Origin: Clostridium beijerinckii
Lineage (GTDB): Bacteria; Bacillota; Clostridia; Clostridiales; Clostridiaceae
Length of the DNA stretch: 64,000 nucleotides
NCBI RefSeq assembly: GCF_018223745.1
Contig: NZ_CP073653.1
Coordinates: forward strand, 921,001 to 985,000
Direction of reading: 5' to 3'
Part shown: positions 37,279 to 46,520 of the stretch, one piece after another
Numbering within the stretch: the first letter of the stretch is position 1
How the letters are laid out: every line of letters begins with the position of its first letter
Notes under the pieces: generated by a model
Database searches by the model: none
Told to the model about the DNA's origin: nothing
What the model saw: only the letters and a program-made list of their open reading frames with translations
Made by a program: the position numbers and the translations under genes

Positions 37279-37746
37279 TTGACTAATAATAAAGAAGTAA
37301 GTGAAGAAAGCATAAAGCAAAAATATAATGATATGGCCAATGAAGCCATTCCAAAATCAAAGATACTTAAAGATTGCTTAAAAGCGTTTTTAGTTGGAGG
37401 ATTAATATGCGATGTAGGTCAATTGATTTACAATATTGCAGCAGGATTTGGAATTGCAGAAGAACAAATAATGAATATGGTTCCTATTATAATGGTATTT
37501 TTAGGGGCTTTGTTAACAGGTACTGGAGTATATGCTAAATTAGCTAATTTTGGTGGAGCTGGTACTGTTGTTCCGATAACTGGGTTTTCTAATGCTGTAG
37601 TTTCTCCAGCAATAGAGTTTAAAAAAGAAGGATTTATATTTGGAGTCGCAGCCAAAATGTTTACAATTGCGGGACCAGTATTGGTATATGGTATTGGTAC
37701 ATCAGTAATAATAGGAATAATTTATTATATAATTGCAATAATTTAG
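37279..37746 (+). CDS. spoVAC: Stage V sporulation protein AC
   Basis: A 155-residue membrane protein with about four helices, part of the spore inner-membrane channel that moves dipicolinic acid; in Bacillus SpoVAC acts as a mechanosensitive channel. Family stretches are FLVGGLICDVGQLIYN and AKLANFGGAGTVVPITGFSNAV. I choose TTG 37279, ten bases after AAGGAG; the GTG at 37270 is only one base from it. It is first of spoVAC-AD-AE, normally sigma-G dependent; I could not pin a sigma-G promoter. Confidence 0.95.
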   Translation: MTNNKEVSEESIKQKYNDMANEAIPKSKILKDCLKAFLVGGLICDVGQLIYNIAAGFGIAEEQIMNMVPIIMVFLGALLTGTGVYAKLANFGGAGTVVPITGFSNAVVSPAIEFKKEGFIFGVAAKMFTIAGPVLVYGIGTSVIIGIIYYIIAII

Positions 37747-37842
37747 ATCAAAAAAGGAATTGGAATTTTAAGATGGGGATATGTATTTTTTTGATAAATA
37801 ATCGAGTTGCTTTTAATTCAAAAATGTAGAGGAGTGATTAAT

Positions 37843-38868
37843 TTGCAAATGAAGAATAAAAAGATAGGAAATCAAACTGTAAAATTAGATAATCCACCCA
37901 AAATAATATCGACGCATTCTATAGTAGGCCCTAAAGAAGGGGAAGGACCGCTAAGTGAATATTTTGATGATATATTAAACGATGACATGTTAGGAAAGGA
38001 AAGTTTTGAAAAAGCCGAAAGCGAGATGATGTTTACAGCTATATCGCAAGCTTTAAAAAAAGGGAACCTTAAAGAAACAGATATAGATTATTTATTTTCA
38101 GGAGACCTATTAAACCAAATTATTTCATCAAGCTTTGCAGCTAGAGAATTCAGTATTCCATTCTTTGGATTATACGGTGCTTGTTCCACTATGTCAGAAT
38201 CTTTGAGTTTAGCGTCAATAATTATGGACGGAGGATTTGCTAAATACGTGGTTGCAGCTACATCTTCACATTTTAGTTCAGCCGAAAGGCAGTTCAGATT
38301 TCCGCTTGAATATGGATCTCAGAGACCAGCCACAGCTCAGTGGACAGTGACTGGATCAGGAGCATTAGTTTTAGGACATGAGGGGAATTATCCGGAAATA
38401 ACATATGTGACAACAGGAAAAGTTAAAGATTATGGGCAAAAAGATGCTAATAATATGGGAGCAGCTATGGCGCCAGCAGCGGCAGATACAATTGTAAATC
38501 ATTTTAAGGATACAGGAAGAAAACCGGAAGATTATGATATTATAGCTACAGGAGATTTAGGCGTAATAGGAAGAGAACTTGCTGATAAATTAATTGAAGA
38601 CTTTGGATATAATATTAGAAATCAACATATAGATTGCGGCGAAATTATATTTGATAATGAAAAGCAGAATACATTGTCAGGTGGAAGTGGTTGTGGATGT
38701 TCAGCAGTTGTTTTTACAGGTTATTTATATAAAAGACTTATGAAAAAGGAAATTAAAAGAGTATTATTAGTTTCTACAGGTGCACTTATGAGCACTACGT
38801 CTTCTCTTCAAGGTGAGACAATTCCAGGAATAGCACATGCAGTCGCTATTGAAATGAATTCAAATTAA
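37843..38868 (+). CDS. spoVAD: Stage V sporulation protein AD
   Basis: A 341-residue soluble protein with a thiolase-like fold that binds dipicolinic acid for loading into the spore. Visible family motifs are GPKEGEGPLSEYFD near residue 30, ACSTMSESLSLAS, SHFSSAERQFRFPLEYG and GGSGCGCSAVVF. Start TTG 37843 is eight bases after AGAGGAG; the ATG at 37849 is a possible alternative. It lies between spoVAC and spoVAE. Confidence 0.97.
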   Translation: MQMKNKKIGNQTVKLDNPPKIISTHSIVGPKEGEGPLSEYFDDILNDDMLGKESFEKAESEMMFTAISQALKKGNLKETDIDYLFSGDLLNQIISSSFAAREFSIPFFGLYGACSTMSESLSLASIIMDGGFAKYVVAATSSHFSSAERQFRFPLEYGSQRPATAQWTVTGSGALVLGHEGNYPEITYVTTGKVKDYGQKDANNMGAAMAPAAADTIVNHFKDTGRKPEDYDIIATGDLGVIGRELADKLIEDFGYNIRNQHIDCGEIIFDNEKQNTLSGGSGCGCSAVVFTGYLYKRLMKKEIKRVLLVSTGALMSTTSSLQGETIPGIAHAVAIEMNSN

Positions 38869-38940
38869 GTAAGAGGAAACTTATAAATAAACGAGATGTT
38901 AGATTATAAAAATCTTTTGTTTGAAAGGAATGAAAAGTGA

Positions 38941-39297
38941 ATGAATTATATAAGTGCATTCATAGTTGGGGGCATTATTTGCGTTATAGGTCAAATATTA
39001 ATAGACGTCACAAAATTAACTCCAGGAAGAATCTTAGTAGTGTTTGTTGTGCTTGGAGCTATAGTAGGTGCTTTTGGATGGTATGATAAATTAGTTTCTA
39101 TTGGCGGAGCGGGAGCTACAGTTCCGTTACCGAGCTTTGGAAATGCATTAGCTAAAGCTGCAATAAAAGAGGTAGATGAAATAGGATTATTAGGAGCTTT
39201 TACAGGTGGAATTAAAGGAGCTGCAGCAGGGATTACAGCATCAATATTCTTTGGATATCTTATGGCACTAATCTTTAATCCAAAAACCAAAAAATAA
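38941..39297 (+). CDS. spoVAE: Stage V sporulation protein AE
   Basis: A 118-residue membrane protein with three or four helices, related to SpoVAC in sequence: AFIVGGIICVIGQILID and KLVSIGGAGATVPLPSFGNAL. It belongs to the dipicolinic-acid channel. Only AC, AD and AE are present here; the Bacillus AA, AB and AF genes are absent, as usual in clostridia. Confidence 0.96.
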   Translation: MNYISAFIVGGIICVIGQILIDVTKLTPGRILVVFVVLGAIVGAFGWYDKLVSIGGAGATVPLPSFGNALAKAAIKEVDEIGLLGAFTGGIKGAAAGITASIFFGYLMALIFNPKTKK

Positions 39298-39531
39298 ATA
39301 AATTTAATATGGAAAAATAATTGAGCCCAATGAAGATTATTATAGTAGAAATGCTTAAATAAAATTAACTTTTATAAATATGTATCGAAAATATATATAA
39401 GATATTAAAGTTTTGCCTTTTAATGTCTTTAAACGTATAATTATACTATAAATGAATGTATATATATAAAAATGAAAAATATAGTATAATAAAGAAGTTA
39501 TTAATGAAGTAATTAGAATGGTGGGGTTTTT

Positions 39532-42051
39532 TTGGAAAAATACTGCAATAACTCTTGGGCTCAAATAGTTGAATTACTAAATAGTAATGTTCAAAGTGGA
39601 CTTAGTGAAAATGATTGTGAAGCATTAAGATTAAAATATGGGACCAATAAGATTGATTTACCAAGTGGAAATAAAATTTATAAACATATACTAAATGCTT
39701 TAAAGCAAAAATCTATAATTATAAATTTGATAATTACAATAATTTTATTCGTATTTGAACATTATTTATTTGGTATAATAACAGCCTTGATATTATTATT
39801 AAATTTAATTTTAATAGTAATGCATACTATAAAAAGAGATAAAGAAATTGGAGCTTTAGAAAGGCTGAATTCTGCAGATACAGTAGTTATTAGAGATGGA
39901 GCCCAGAAAATTATAAAATCTGAAGAATTAGTAATGGGCGATATAGTAAAAATTAATAAAGACTCTGTTATTCCATCAGATATAAGAATAATAAGTGCTA
40001 ATGAAATTAAAGTTGACGAAAAGAGTATAACAGGAGAAGCATTTTATAAGGAGAAATTTGAAAGTAAGATAGTAGGAAATATATTTTCTTTAACAGATAT
40101 GAAAAATATATTGTTTAAAGGGTCTATAATAAAATCAGGTAGCGGACTAGGTATAGTAATATCCACTGGTAATTCTACTCAGTTAGGTAGAATGCTTACC
40201 ATGCTTACGTATGCAAGTAATAGAAAACATAATTTTGGGACAATGATATCTAAAATTTTAGAAAGATATTTATTAATTTATTTCCTAGGAATTATAATTA
40301 TAGGATCATATTTTGTATATACAGGACAAGATGCAAACAAAAATTACATATGCACAGCTTTATTTGCCCTTGGTTGTTTTCCAGTTACTATAATCGCGAA
40401 ATTAGTTTTTAAAAATATAATTAAAAGCTTTAGGAATGAAAATATAGAAATAATAAATTTTTCAGTATTTAATTTAATTAAAGATGTTAATATTTTATTT
40501 TTAGATAAAGTTGGTGCAATAAGCAAAAAAGAAATGATAGTCAAAAAACTATTTATTAACGATAATTTGATATCGACTGAAGATCCGTATGTAAAAGAGA
40601 CAACCTTTGATAGGATAGTTGAAATATCATTAGTATGTAATAACGCTATTTATAATCCAAGTGATGATAGTGGAAAAGGAGAGTTAGATGAGCTTGCTTT
40701 TCTAAGTTATGCTGCTAGAAAAAAAATCTACAAAGCTGCTATAGATAGTAGGAATTCTAAAATTTTAGATATACCTATGGATTCTGATAAAAGATTCTCT
40801 ACAGTTGTAAGTAAATTTAATAACAGATATAGAGCTAATACTAGAGGAAACGTAGATGATGTTTTAGAACAATGTACACATGTCATGATAGAAGGTATCG
40901 AGAAAGAGATTACGGATGAATACAAAGCAAAAATAAAGGAAGTTGATATGAATTTATCTATAGAAGGGTTAATAACAGAAGGTTTTGCGTATAGAAACTT
41001 TACTTATGAACCATCTAAATCTGAAAATATAGAAAGCAACATGGTCTTTGTTGGAATAATTGGATTGGAAAATCCACTTGAAGAGAATCTCGAAAATACA
41101 ATAAATCGAATTAAGGATAAAGCAATAGTACCAATATTATTTACAGAAGAAAGTAAATTAAGTGCTATAACAAATGCAAAAATGGCTAATATAATAAAGA
41201 ATAATAATCAGGTAGTAGCAGGAATAGAACTGGATTCTTTAAATCATCAAGAATTAAAGGATTTGCTTTGTAGGGTAAGGGTTTTTTGCAGAGTAAATCC
41301 AGAAATTAAATCAAAGATTGTTTCATTATTTATAAAAGATGGCCATAAAGTTGCAACTACTGGTGAAACGTTAGGCGATCTTCCAGCACTCAACTTATCA
41401 AACGTAGGAATAGGTAAGGGAAAAGCATCTACAATTGTAAAAAAGGTATCAGATGTATATATTAAAGAAAATTACCTAGATGGGTTCTTTAAAATAAGAG
41501 ATTTTTCCAGAGTATTTGATGGCAATATAGATAGAGGATTCAAAGTATATTTCATTGCTCTATTCTCAGAACTTCTAACTTTAGTAGGAAGTATTATAAT
41601 GGGACAAACTGGAAGTTTAGAATTTGGAAATGTGGTAACGATAAATGGAGTTTTATTCATTCCATTATCATTAATAATATTACTTAAAAAAGGGCGAGAT
41701 ATTACTAGAAATGAAATGATAGTTAGATCATTTGTTCTAAGCATAATTACAATGGTTTCAATTTACAAACTTGGTGATAAGGAAGCAGCGATAGTGACAT
41801 TAACTATATTATCAATTGGAATTTTATTATTTACATTGTTTAATAGCAATATTTCTGTAAGAAAATTTTCTAACGAATTGATTATGCCTGTTATATCATT
41901 GTTAGTAATTATTATTGCCGTAATTAGTATGATTCTAATTAATGGAATATTAATTAGAGATATAATAGGAATAGAAATAGCTGCATCGATAATATTTTTA
42001 TTAATCTTTGAAATTTTAGCTAGAAAGTGGCAAAACTCATTAATGAGGTGA
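39532..42051 (+). CDS. P-type ATPase homologue with degraded catalytic motifs
   Basis: An 839-residue membrane protein with the architecture of a P2-type cation ATPase: N-terminal SWAQIVELLNSN domain, about ten membrane helices, actuator domain, and P and N domains. The catalytic motifs are eroded. DKTGTLT reads DKVGAIS (D325 kept), TGES reads TGEA (167-170), the TGD of the P domain reads TEE (FTEESKLSA), and TGDGXND reads TGETLGD (610-616). Only VNPEIK and one Asp of the hinge remain typical. It probably cannot turn over ATP normally. Start is TTG 39532 after GGTGGGG. It lies between spoVAE and comEC, 4 bases before the latter. Confidence 0.85.
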   Translation: MEKYCNNSWAQIVELLNSNVQSGLSENDCEALRLKYGTNKIDLPSGNKIYKHILNALKQKSIIINLIITIILFVFEHYLFGIITALILLLNLILIVMHTIKRDKEIGALERLNSADTVVIRDGAQKIIKSEELVMGDIVKINKDSVIPSDIRIISANEIKVDEKSITGEAFYKEKFESKIVGNIFSLTDMKNILFKGSIIKSGSGLGIVISTGNSTQLGRMLTMLTYASNRKHNFGTMISKILERYLLIYFLGIIIIGSYFVYTGQDANKNYICTALFALGCFPVTIIAKLVFKNIIKSFRNENIEIINFSVFNLIKDVNILFLDKVGAISKKEMIVKKLFINDNLISTEDPYVKETTFDRIVEISLVCNNAIYNPSDDSGKGELDELAFLSYAARKKIYKAAIDSRNSKILDIPMDSDKRFSTVVSKFNNRYRANTRGNVDDVLEQCTHVMIEGIEKEITDEYKAKIKEVDMNLSIEGLITEGFAYRNFTYEPSKSENIESNMVFVGIIGLENPLEENLENTINRIKDKAIVPILFTEESKLSAITNAKMANIIKNNNQVVAGIELDSLNHQELKDLLCRVRVFCRVNPEIKSKIVSLFIKDGHKVATTGETLGDLPALNLSNVGIGKGKASTIVKKVSDVYIKENYLDGFFKIRDFSRVFDGNIDRGFKVYFIALFSELLTLVGSIIMGQTGSLEFGNVVTINGVLFIPLSLIILLKKGRDITRNEMIVRSFVLSIITMVSIYKLGDKEAAIVTLTILSIGILLFTLFNSNISVRKFSNELIMPVISLLVIIIAVISMILINGILIRDIIGIEIAASIIFLLIFEILARKWQNSLMR

Positions 42052-42055
42052 GTTG

Positions 42056-43747
42056 ATGTTTTCTAAAAAAATAGGAGATGTAGGAAATCCACTAATATAC
42101 ATATTTTTGACGCTTGCAATTAGTTGTATTTTCTATGGAATGAATAAGGAATTTAGGGGGCTTACAATATTCATTGTAGCCTTCTTTTTCATATGCATAT
42201 TTTATTATTGTGGTTTCAGTTTCTTTGTTATTATGATTATCTTTTTTGTTGTTGGAATTTTAATTAATTGTTCCTATTATAAAATTCCAAGCAAAATAGA
42301 CGGCGAAGTAAGGATAATAAAAATAAGCAATTATGGTGTTATAGGAAGCTATGAAGGTAAGAGTATTACGATAAGAACTAATGATAAGAATTTAAGCGTA
42401 GGTGAAAAATATAAAATTATAGGAAAAGTTGATGGCATACAAGATAGATATAATGGGATAGTTGGGGAAGTAGAGCCTAAAGTATTGTATAAGATTAATG
42501 GAGACTTGATAACAAAGCTTTATGAGATTAAAAGAAATATATATTTGCGGTTAGAAGAAAATTTAGGAACAAGAAAGGCAGGGCTAATATCATCAATTGC
42601 TTTTGGTTATTGCGATTATTTAGATTTTGAAGACAAAGATGACATGAAAAACTTTGGAATCATACATAGCATAAGCGTTTCAGGGTTACATGTAGCTATA
42701 GTATATGGTTTTATAAGAATTTTTGTTGGGAGAAATTTAGGAATTTTGGTAATTATGATATATGTTGTATTTACAGGACTCAATTATTCTAGTATAAGGT
42801 CTTTTTTTATGCTTGCATGTGTAGAAGGTGGACGTATTTTAAAAAGAAATAATAATTCAATTTCTGCTCTGTGTTTCTCTGCAACATTTTTGGTTCTTTA
42901 TGAACCTTATAGTATTTTTAATATATCTTTTCACTTATCTTATTTAGCTACTTTGGGAATAGCAATGTTTAATAAGAAGTTTAACAATACATTATATAAA
43001 TTGAACATTAAATTAAGAGAAGCATTAAGTTTAACATTAAGCGCTCAGATATTTACGTTACCATATCTAATTTTAATTTTTAGGGATTTTTCAGCAAATT
43101 TTATTATTGGAAACTTAATTTTGGCTCCATTTGTAGATCTTATGGTTATTACAGGAAATGCATTGGTATTGACATATACTTATACTCAATTATTTGATTT
43201 TTGCAGTTATATAAACTTGAAAATAATAAATATGTTTGATTGTATTCTAAATTATATGGAGAACTTTTCATTGCCAATGTTTTATGGAAATGAAAATGTA
43301 GTTTTCTTCTATCTATTTTTAATGTTTAGTGCTTACTTTGTGAATAAAGGATATAAAAAGTTTGTTTATCTTCCTCTTATAGCTATTTTTATAATTACAA
43401 TTCAGATATATAGTCCAATTCCAAGTATAAGGTATTATAAAGAAGGTGCTATTTTATTTTCTTATAAAGGTGATAGAATACTAATGTCCAATAAAAATCA
43501 AATTGATTTAAATAGACTTTCTAAATCAGCACTTGCAACAAAATATTTTAGACAGAGAAGTATGATTATTATGAATGGAATTTATAAAATAAGTTTCAAA
43601 GGAAAAGATTACGTTCTAGATACTGGTACTAAAAAATATCTATTAAAAGTTACAAGTGATAAAACTCAACATGAAGAGTATGATATAATAAATTTTAATG
43701 ATAGGATCACTAATAACATATTTATAATAGACGGAATATTAGTATAG
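42056..43747 (+). CDS. comEC: ComEC/Rec2-like competence membrane protein without C-terminal hydrolase domain
   Basis: A 563-residue protein. An N-terminal OB-like DUF4131 region (about residues 75-145) precedes the Competence core with about nine membrane helices, including the signature HSISVSGLHVAIVYG near residue 205 and FHLSYLATLGI near 305. ComEC forms the channel for single-stranded DNA uptake. The metallo-beta-lactamase domain usual in Bacillus ComEC is missing; the last 100 residues are of unknown type. ATG 42056 follows GAGGTGAG and overlaps nothing. No comEA or comEB is nearby, so a role in transformation is uncertain. Confidence 0.88.
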   Translation: MFSKKIGDVGNPLIYIFLTLAISCIFYGMNKEFRGLTIFIVAFFFICIFYYCGFSFFVIMIIFFVVGILINCSYYKIPSKIDGEVRIIKISNYGVIGSYEGKSITIRTNDKNLSVGEKYKIIGKVDGIQDRYNGIVGEVEPKVLYKINGDLITKLYEIKRNIYLRLEENLGTRKAGLISSIAFGYCDYLDFEDKDDMKNFGIIHSISVSGLHVAIVYGFIRIFVGRNLGILVIMIYVVFTGLNYSSIRSFFMLACVEGGRILKRNNNSISALCFSATFLVLYEPYSIFNISFHLSYLATLGIAMFNKKFNNTLYKLNIKLREALSLTLSAQIFTLPYLILIFRDFSANFIIGNLILAPFVDLMVITGNALVLTYTYTQLFDFCSYINLKIINMFDCILNYMENFSLPMFYGNENVVFFYLFLMFSAYFVNKGYKKFVYLPLIAIFIITIQIYSPIPSIRYYKEGAILFSYKGDRILMSNKNQIDLNRLSKSALATKYFRQRSMIIMNGIYKISFKGKDYVLDTGTKKYLLKVTSDKTQHEEYDIINFNDRITNNIFIIDGILV

Positions 43748-43807
43748 GTTTATAGATTTATATTAGAATTAAATTAGAAGCACATTTTATACGAAAGGAA
43801 AATTAAA

Positions 43808-44842
43808 GTGATTAATTACGAAGTTTATGAGCAAGAGATTGAAAAAGGAAATATAAAAAATGGATATATATTTTGTGGGTTAGATGAAGAATTTATTAAA
43901 GATGGAATAAGTCTGATTATAAAAAAGAATATAGCTGAAGAATTTATGGATCTTAATTTAATAAGGATAGATGGAATGAATACAAGTTTTGATGCTATCA
44001 TGAATGCGTGTGAAACAATGCCATTCATGGGAGAAAAAAAAGTTGTGGTTGTTTATAGGTCTAATTTTTTACAGGACAAAACTGATTCGTCAGGAACTAA
44101 AATATACAATGATATTAAGAGCTATATATCAAATTTACCTCCATATACAGTATTAATAATGTATTATTTATTGAATGATAAGAGAGATAGACCAAATAAA
44201 AATAAGAAATTAGCTACTATTGGTAAATCATTAACAATAGTATATTGTGATAAATTAAAAAGGGACAAATATTTAAAGAAAGTATCGGAAGTATTTAAAG
44301 AGAAGGGAAAACAAATTGGAAGAACTGAGTTATCTTATTTCTGTGAGAAAGTCTATAATAATTTTGACATTATAAAAAGAGAAGCTGACAAGCTTATATC
44401 GTATTGTGGTGAAAGAGAGATAAAAAAAGAGGATATTGATATACTTATTTCAAAATCAAGTGAGGATGATACTTTTGATTTAGTTGAATTAATAGCTACC
44501 AAAAAAATTGATAAAGCTATAGATACTATGAAGGAAATTTTATATAAATCAGACCAGCATATGCTGATAATAAGTGCTATTCAAAAGCATTTCTTGAGAT
44601 TATATGAGATAAAGATAAAACTTAGCAATGGAAAAAAAGTAGATGATTTTATGTCAGACTATAGGTTGCCGCAGTTTGTTTGTGAAAAATTAATAATGCA
44701 GACAAATAAATTCACAGAAAAGCAGTTATCAGAGTTAATTAAGCTTTGCGTTAATACAGAAACAAAGTTAAAATCAACTGGAATAGATAAGAATATGGAA
44801 ATGGAATTCCTTTTAATAAATACACTTACAGTTAAAAAATAA
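43808..44842 (+). CDS. holA: DNA polymerase III subunit delta
   Basis: A 344-residue clamp-loader subunit that opens the beta clamp. The call rests on the start NGYIFCGLDEEFIKDGISL, the segment CETMPFMGEKKVVVV, EREIKKEDIDILISKSSEDDTFDLVELI, the C-terminal helical domain, and its position between comEC and rpsT as in Bacillus (yqeN). There is no Walker A, as expected for delta. Start is GTG 43808 behind GAAAGGA. Confidence 0.93.
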   Translation: MINYEVYEQEIEKGNIKNGYIFCGLDEEFIKDGISLIIKKNIAEEFMDLNLIRIDGMNTSFDAIMNACETMPFMGEKKVVVVYRSNFLQDKTDSSGTKIYNDIKSYISNLPPYTVLIMYYLLNDKRDRPNKNKKLATIGKSLTIVYCDKLKRDKYLKKVSEVFKEKGKQIGRTELSYFCEKVYNNFDIIKREADKLISYCGEREIKKEDIDILISKSSEDDTFDLVELIATKKIDKAIDTMKEILYKSDQHMLIISAIQKHFLRLYEIKIKLSNGKKVDDFMSDYRLPQFVCEKLIMQTNKFTEKQLSELIKLCVNTETKLKSTGIDKNMEMEFLLINTLTVKK

Positions 44843-44854
44843 TATTTATTAAGA

Positions 44855-44888
44855 ATATAAAAAAATAACCCATCTACTTAGATGGGTT
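44855..44888 (-). terminator. Terminator of rpsT
   Basis: AACCCATCT (44867-44875) pairs with AGATGGGTT (44880-44888), loop ACTT. On the minus strand it is followed by a T-rich run, so it ends rpsT; on the plus strand it may also help end holA. Confidence 0.88.
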
Positions 44889-44894
44889 TTAAGA

Positions 44895-45158
44895 TTATGC
44901 CATAGAGTTTAACTTAGCAGCTAATCTTGATTTCTTTCTAGCAGCCATATTTTTATGAACAACTCCCTTAGTAGCAGCCATATCTAATGACTTAACAACT
45001 GATGTAAATAAAGCTTTAGCTTCTTCATTATTCTTAGCTTCTATAGCAGCTTCAAATTTCTTTATAGTAGTCTTTAAAGCAGACTTAATCATTCTGTTCT
45101 TTAAAGTCTTAGTTTCAGTAACTTTAATTCTCTTTTTTGCTGATTTTATATTTGCCAT
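44895..45158 (-). CDS. rpsT: 30S ribosomal protein S20
   Basis: An 87-residue highly basic 16S rRNA-binding protein beginning [19 protein letters not shown], with [18 protein letters not shown] at the end, the classic S20 helices. Ribosome site AAGGGGGTG is strong. It is transcribed against its neighbours from its own promoter and terminator, as in Bacillus. Confidence 0.99.
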   Translation of the reverse strand: MANIKSAKKRIKVTETKTLKNRMIKSALKTTIKKFEAAIEAKNNEEAKALFTSVVKSLDMAATKGVVHKNMAARKKSRLAAKLNSMA

Positions 45159-45241
45159 TCTTAATTCACCCCCTTAAATTTTTATAGGGTCTCTGCAGTT
45201 TTTGGGGAAATCTGCGTACGAGTTCATATTCAACAAACCTT

Positions 45242-45270
45242 ATTATAGCATCAGAAGTTATGTAATTCAA
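45242..45270 (-). promoter_or_regulatory. Promoter of rpsT
   Basis: On the minus strand TTGAAT (45270-45265), 17 bases, TATAAT (45247-45242). The leader is about 80 bases long. Confidence 0.8.
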
Positions 45271-45330
45271 GTATTAAATTCAAAGAAAAAGGAAAAATAA
45301 GACTGAGTAAATTTATAAAGAGGTGTTGGT

Positions 45331-46314
45331 ATGATAAATGTAAGAACAGATTTAGTACTTGAAGCGAGAGAAATTTATAAAGAAAGTCACAAGGATGAAG
45401 TAGATATAGATGGAATAGAAGTTATAGAAGAAAGTGATGATGATATTAAGGTAACTACAGTAAAGGTAAAAAATGATGAAGGTGCTAAAAAAATTGGAAA
45501 GCCAAAGGGAAATTATATAACTATAGGAATGCCAGACTTTACAGCATATGATGGTGAAACTATGGATAGAGTTTCACAAGTAGTATCAGAGATTCTGCAA
45601 AGATTAATTAAGATTGATACAGAGAAAACAGTATTAGTTGTAGGACTTGGAAATTGGCAAGTGACACCAGATGCTTTAGGTCCTAAAGTGACAGAAAAGA
45701 TTATGGTAACTAGGCATTTACAAACAGTTATGCCAGAAGCAATTGATGAGTCTGTAAGACCTGTTTGCTCTATAGCGCCTGGAGTGCTTGGAGTTACAGG
45801 AATCGAAACTGTGGAAATAATTAAAGGCGTTGTAGAAAAAATTAAACCAGACCTAGTGATATGTATAGATGCTCTAGCTGCAAGAAGAGTTGAAAGAGTC
45901 AACACAACAATTCAAATTGGAGATACTGGAATATCGCCGGGTGCAGGAGTAGGCAATAATAGAAAACAAATAAATGAAGAAAATTTAGGAGTTAAGGTTA
46001 TTGCAGTAGGTATTCCAACAGTTGTAGATGCAACAACAATTGCTAATGATACTATAGACTCTGTAATAGATTCATTAATAAATAATTCATCAAGTGGAAA
46101 TGAATTTTATAAAATGTTAAAATCTCTTGATAAAAATGAGAAGGAAAGACTCATTAAGGAAGTGATGTCATCAAAAGCAAGTATGGATATGATAGTTACA
46201 CCTAAGGACATTGATTTAATGGTTAATTCTTTATCAAGAATAATAGCCAATGGGATAAACATGGCAGTCCAACCTAATATGGATATGGATGAGATTAATA
46301 AGTTTATGGGTTGA
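45331..46314 (+). CDS. gpr: Germination protease GPR
   Basis: A 327-residue spore endoprotease that degrades small acid-soluble proteins when spores germinate. It is made as a zymogen; the N-terminal INVRTDLVLEARE resembles the propeptide region. Family stretches are KGNYITIGMPDF, VVGLGNWQVTPDALGPK and IDALAARRVERVNTTIQIGDTG (the last split at residue 20 for display: IDALAARRVERV then NTTIQIGDTG). It precedes spoIIP with a terminator between them. Confidence 0.97.
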   Translation: MINVRTDLVLEAREIYKESHKDEVDIDGIEVIEESDDDIKVTTVKVKNDEGAKKIGKPKGNYITIGMPDFTAYDGETMDRVSQVVSEILQRLIKIDTEKTVLVVGLGNWQVTPDALGPKVTEKIMVTRHLQTVMPEAIDESVRPVCSIAPGVLGVTGIETVEIIKGVVEKIKPDLVICIDALAARRVERVNTTIQIGDTGISPGAGVGNNRKQINEENLGVKVIAVGIPTVVDATTIANDTIDSVIDSLINNSSSGNEFYKMLKSLDKNEKERLIKEVMSSKASMDMIVTPKDIDLMVNSLSRIIANGINMAVQPNMDMDEINKFMG

Positions 46315-46352
46315 TTATTAATAATTTATTTCTTGAAATTTAGAATGAGAAG

Positions 46353-46398
46353 AAAAGATCTCAAAGTAATTTGAATTATTTTGGGATCTTTTTATTTT
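46353..46398 (+). terminator. Terminator after gpr
   Basis: AAAAGATCTCAAAGTAATT pairs with AATTATTTTGGGATCTTTT over up to 19 positions with two G-U pairs, then TTATTTTA. Confidence 0.88.
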
Positions 46399-46520
46399 AG
46401 ATTGATTATCAATGTATATTTTAATCTATTCTAATTTTTAAATAGATAGAATGATATTTATTAGAATAATTATGTAAATCCGTTAATATAAATATAAAAA
46501 AGGGCAAGGGGGGGATTACC

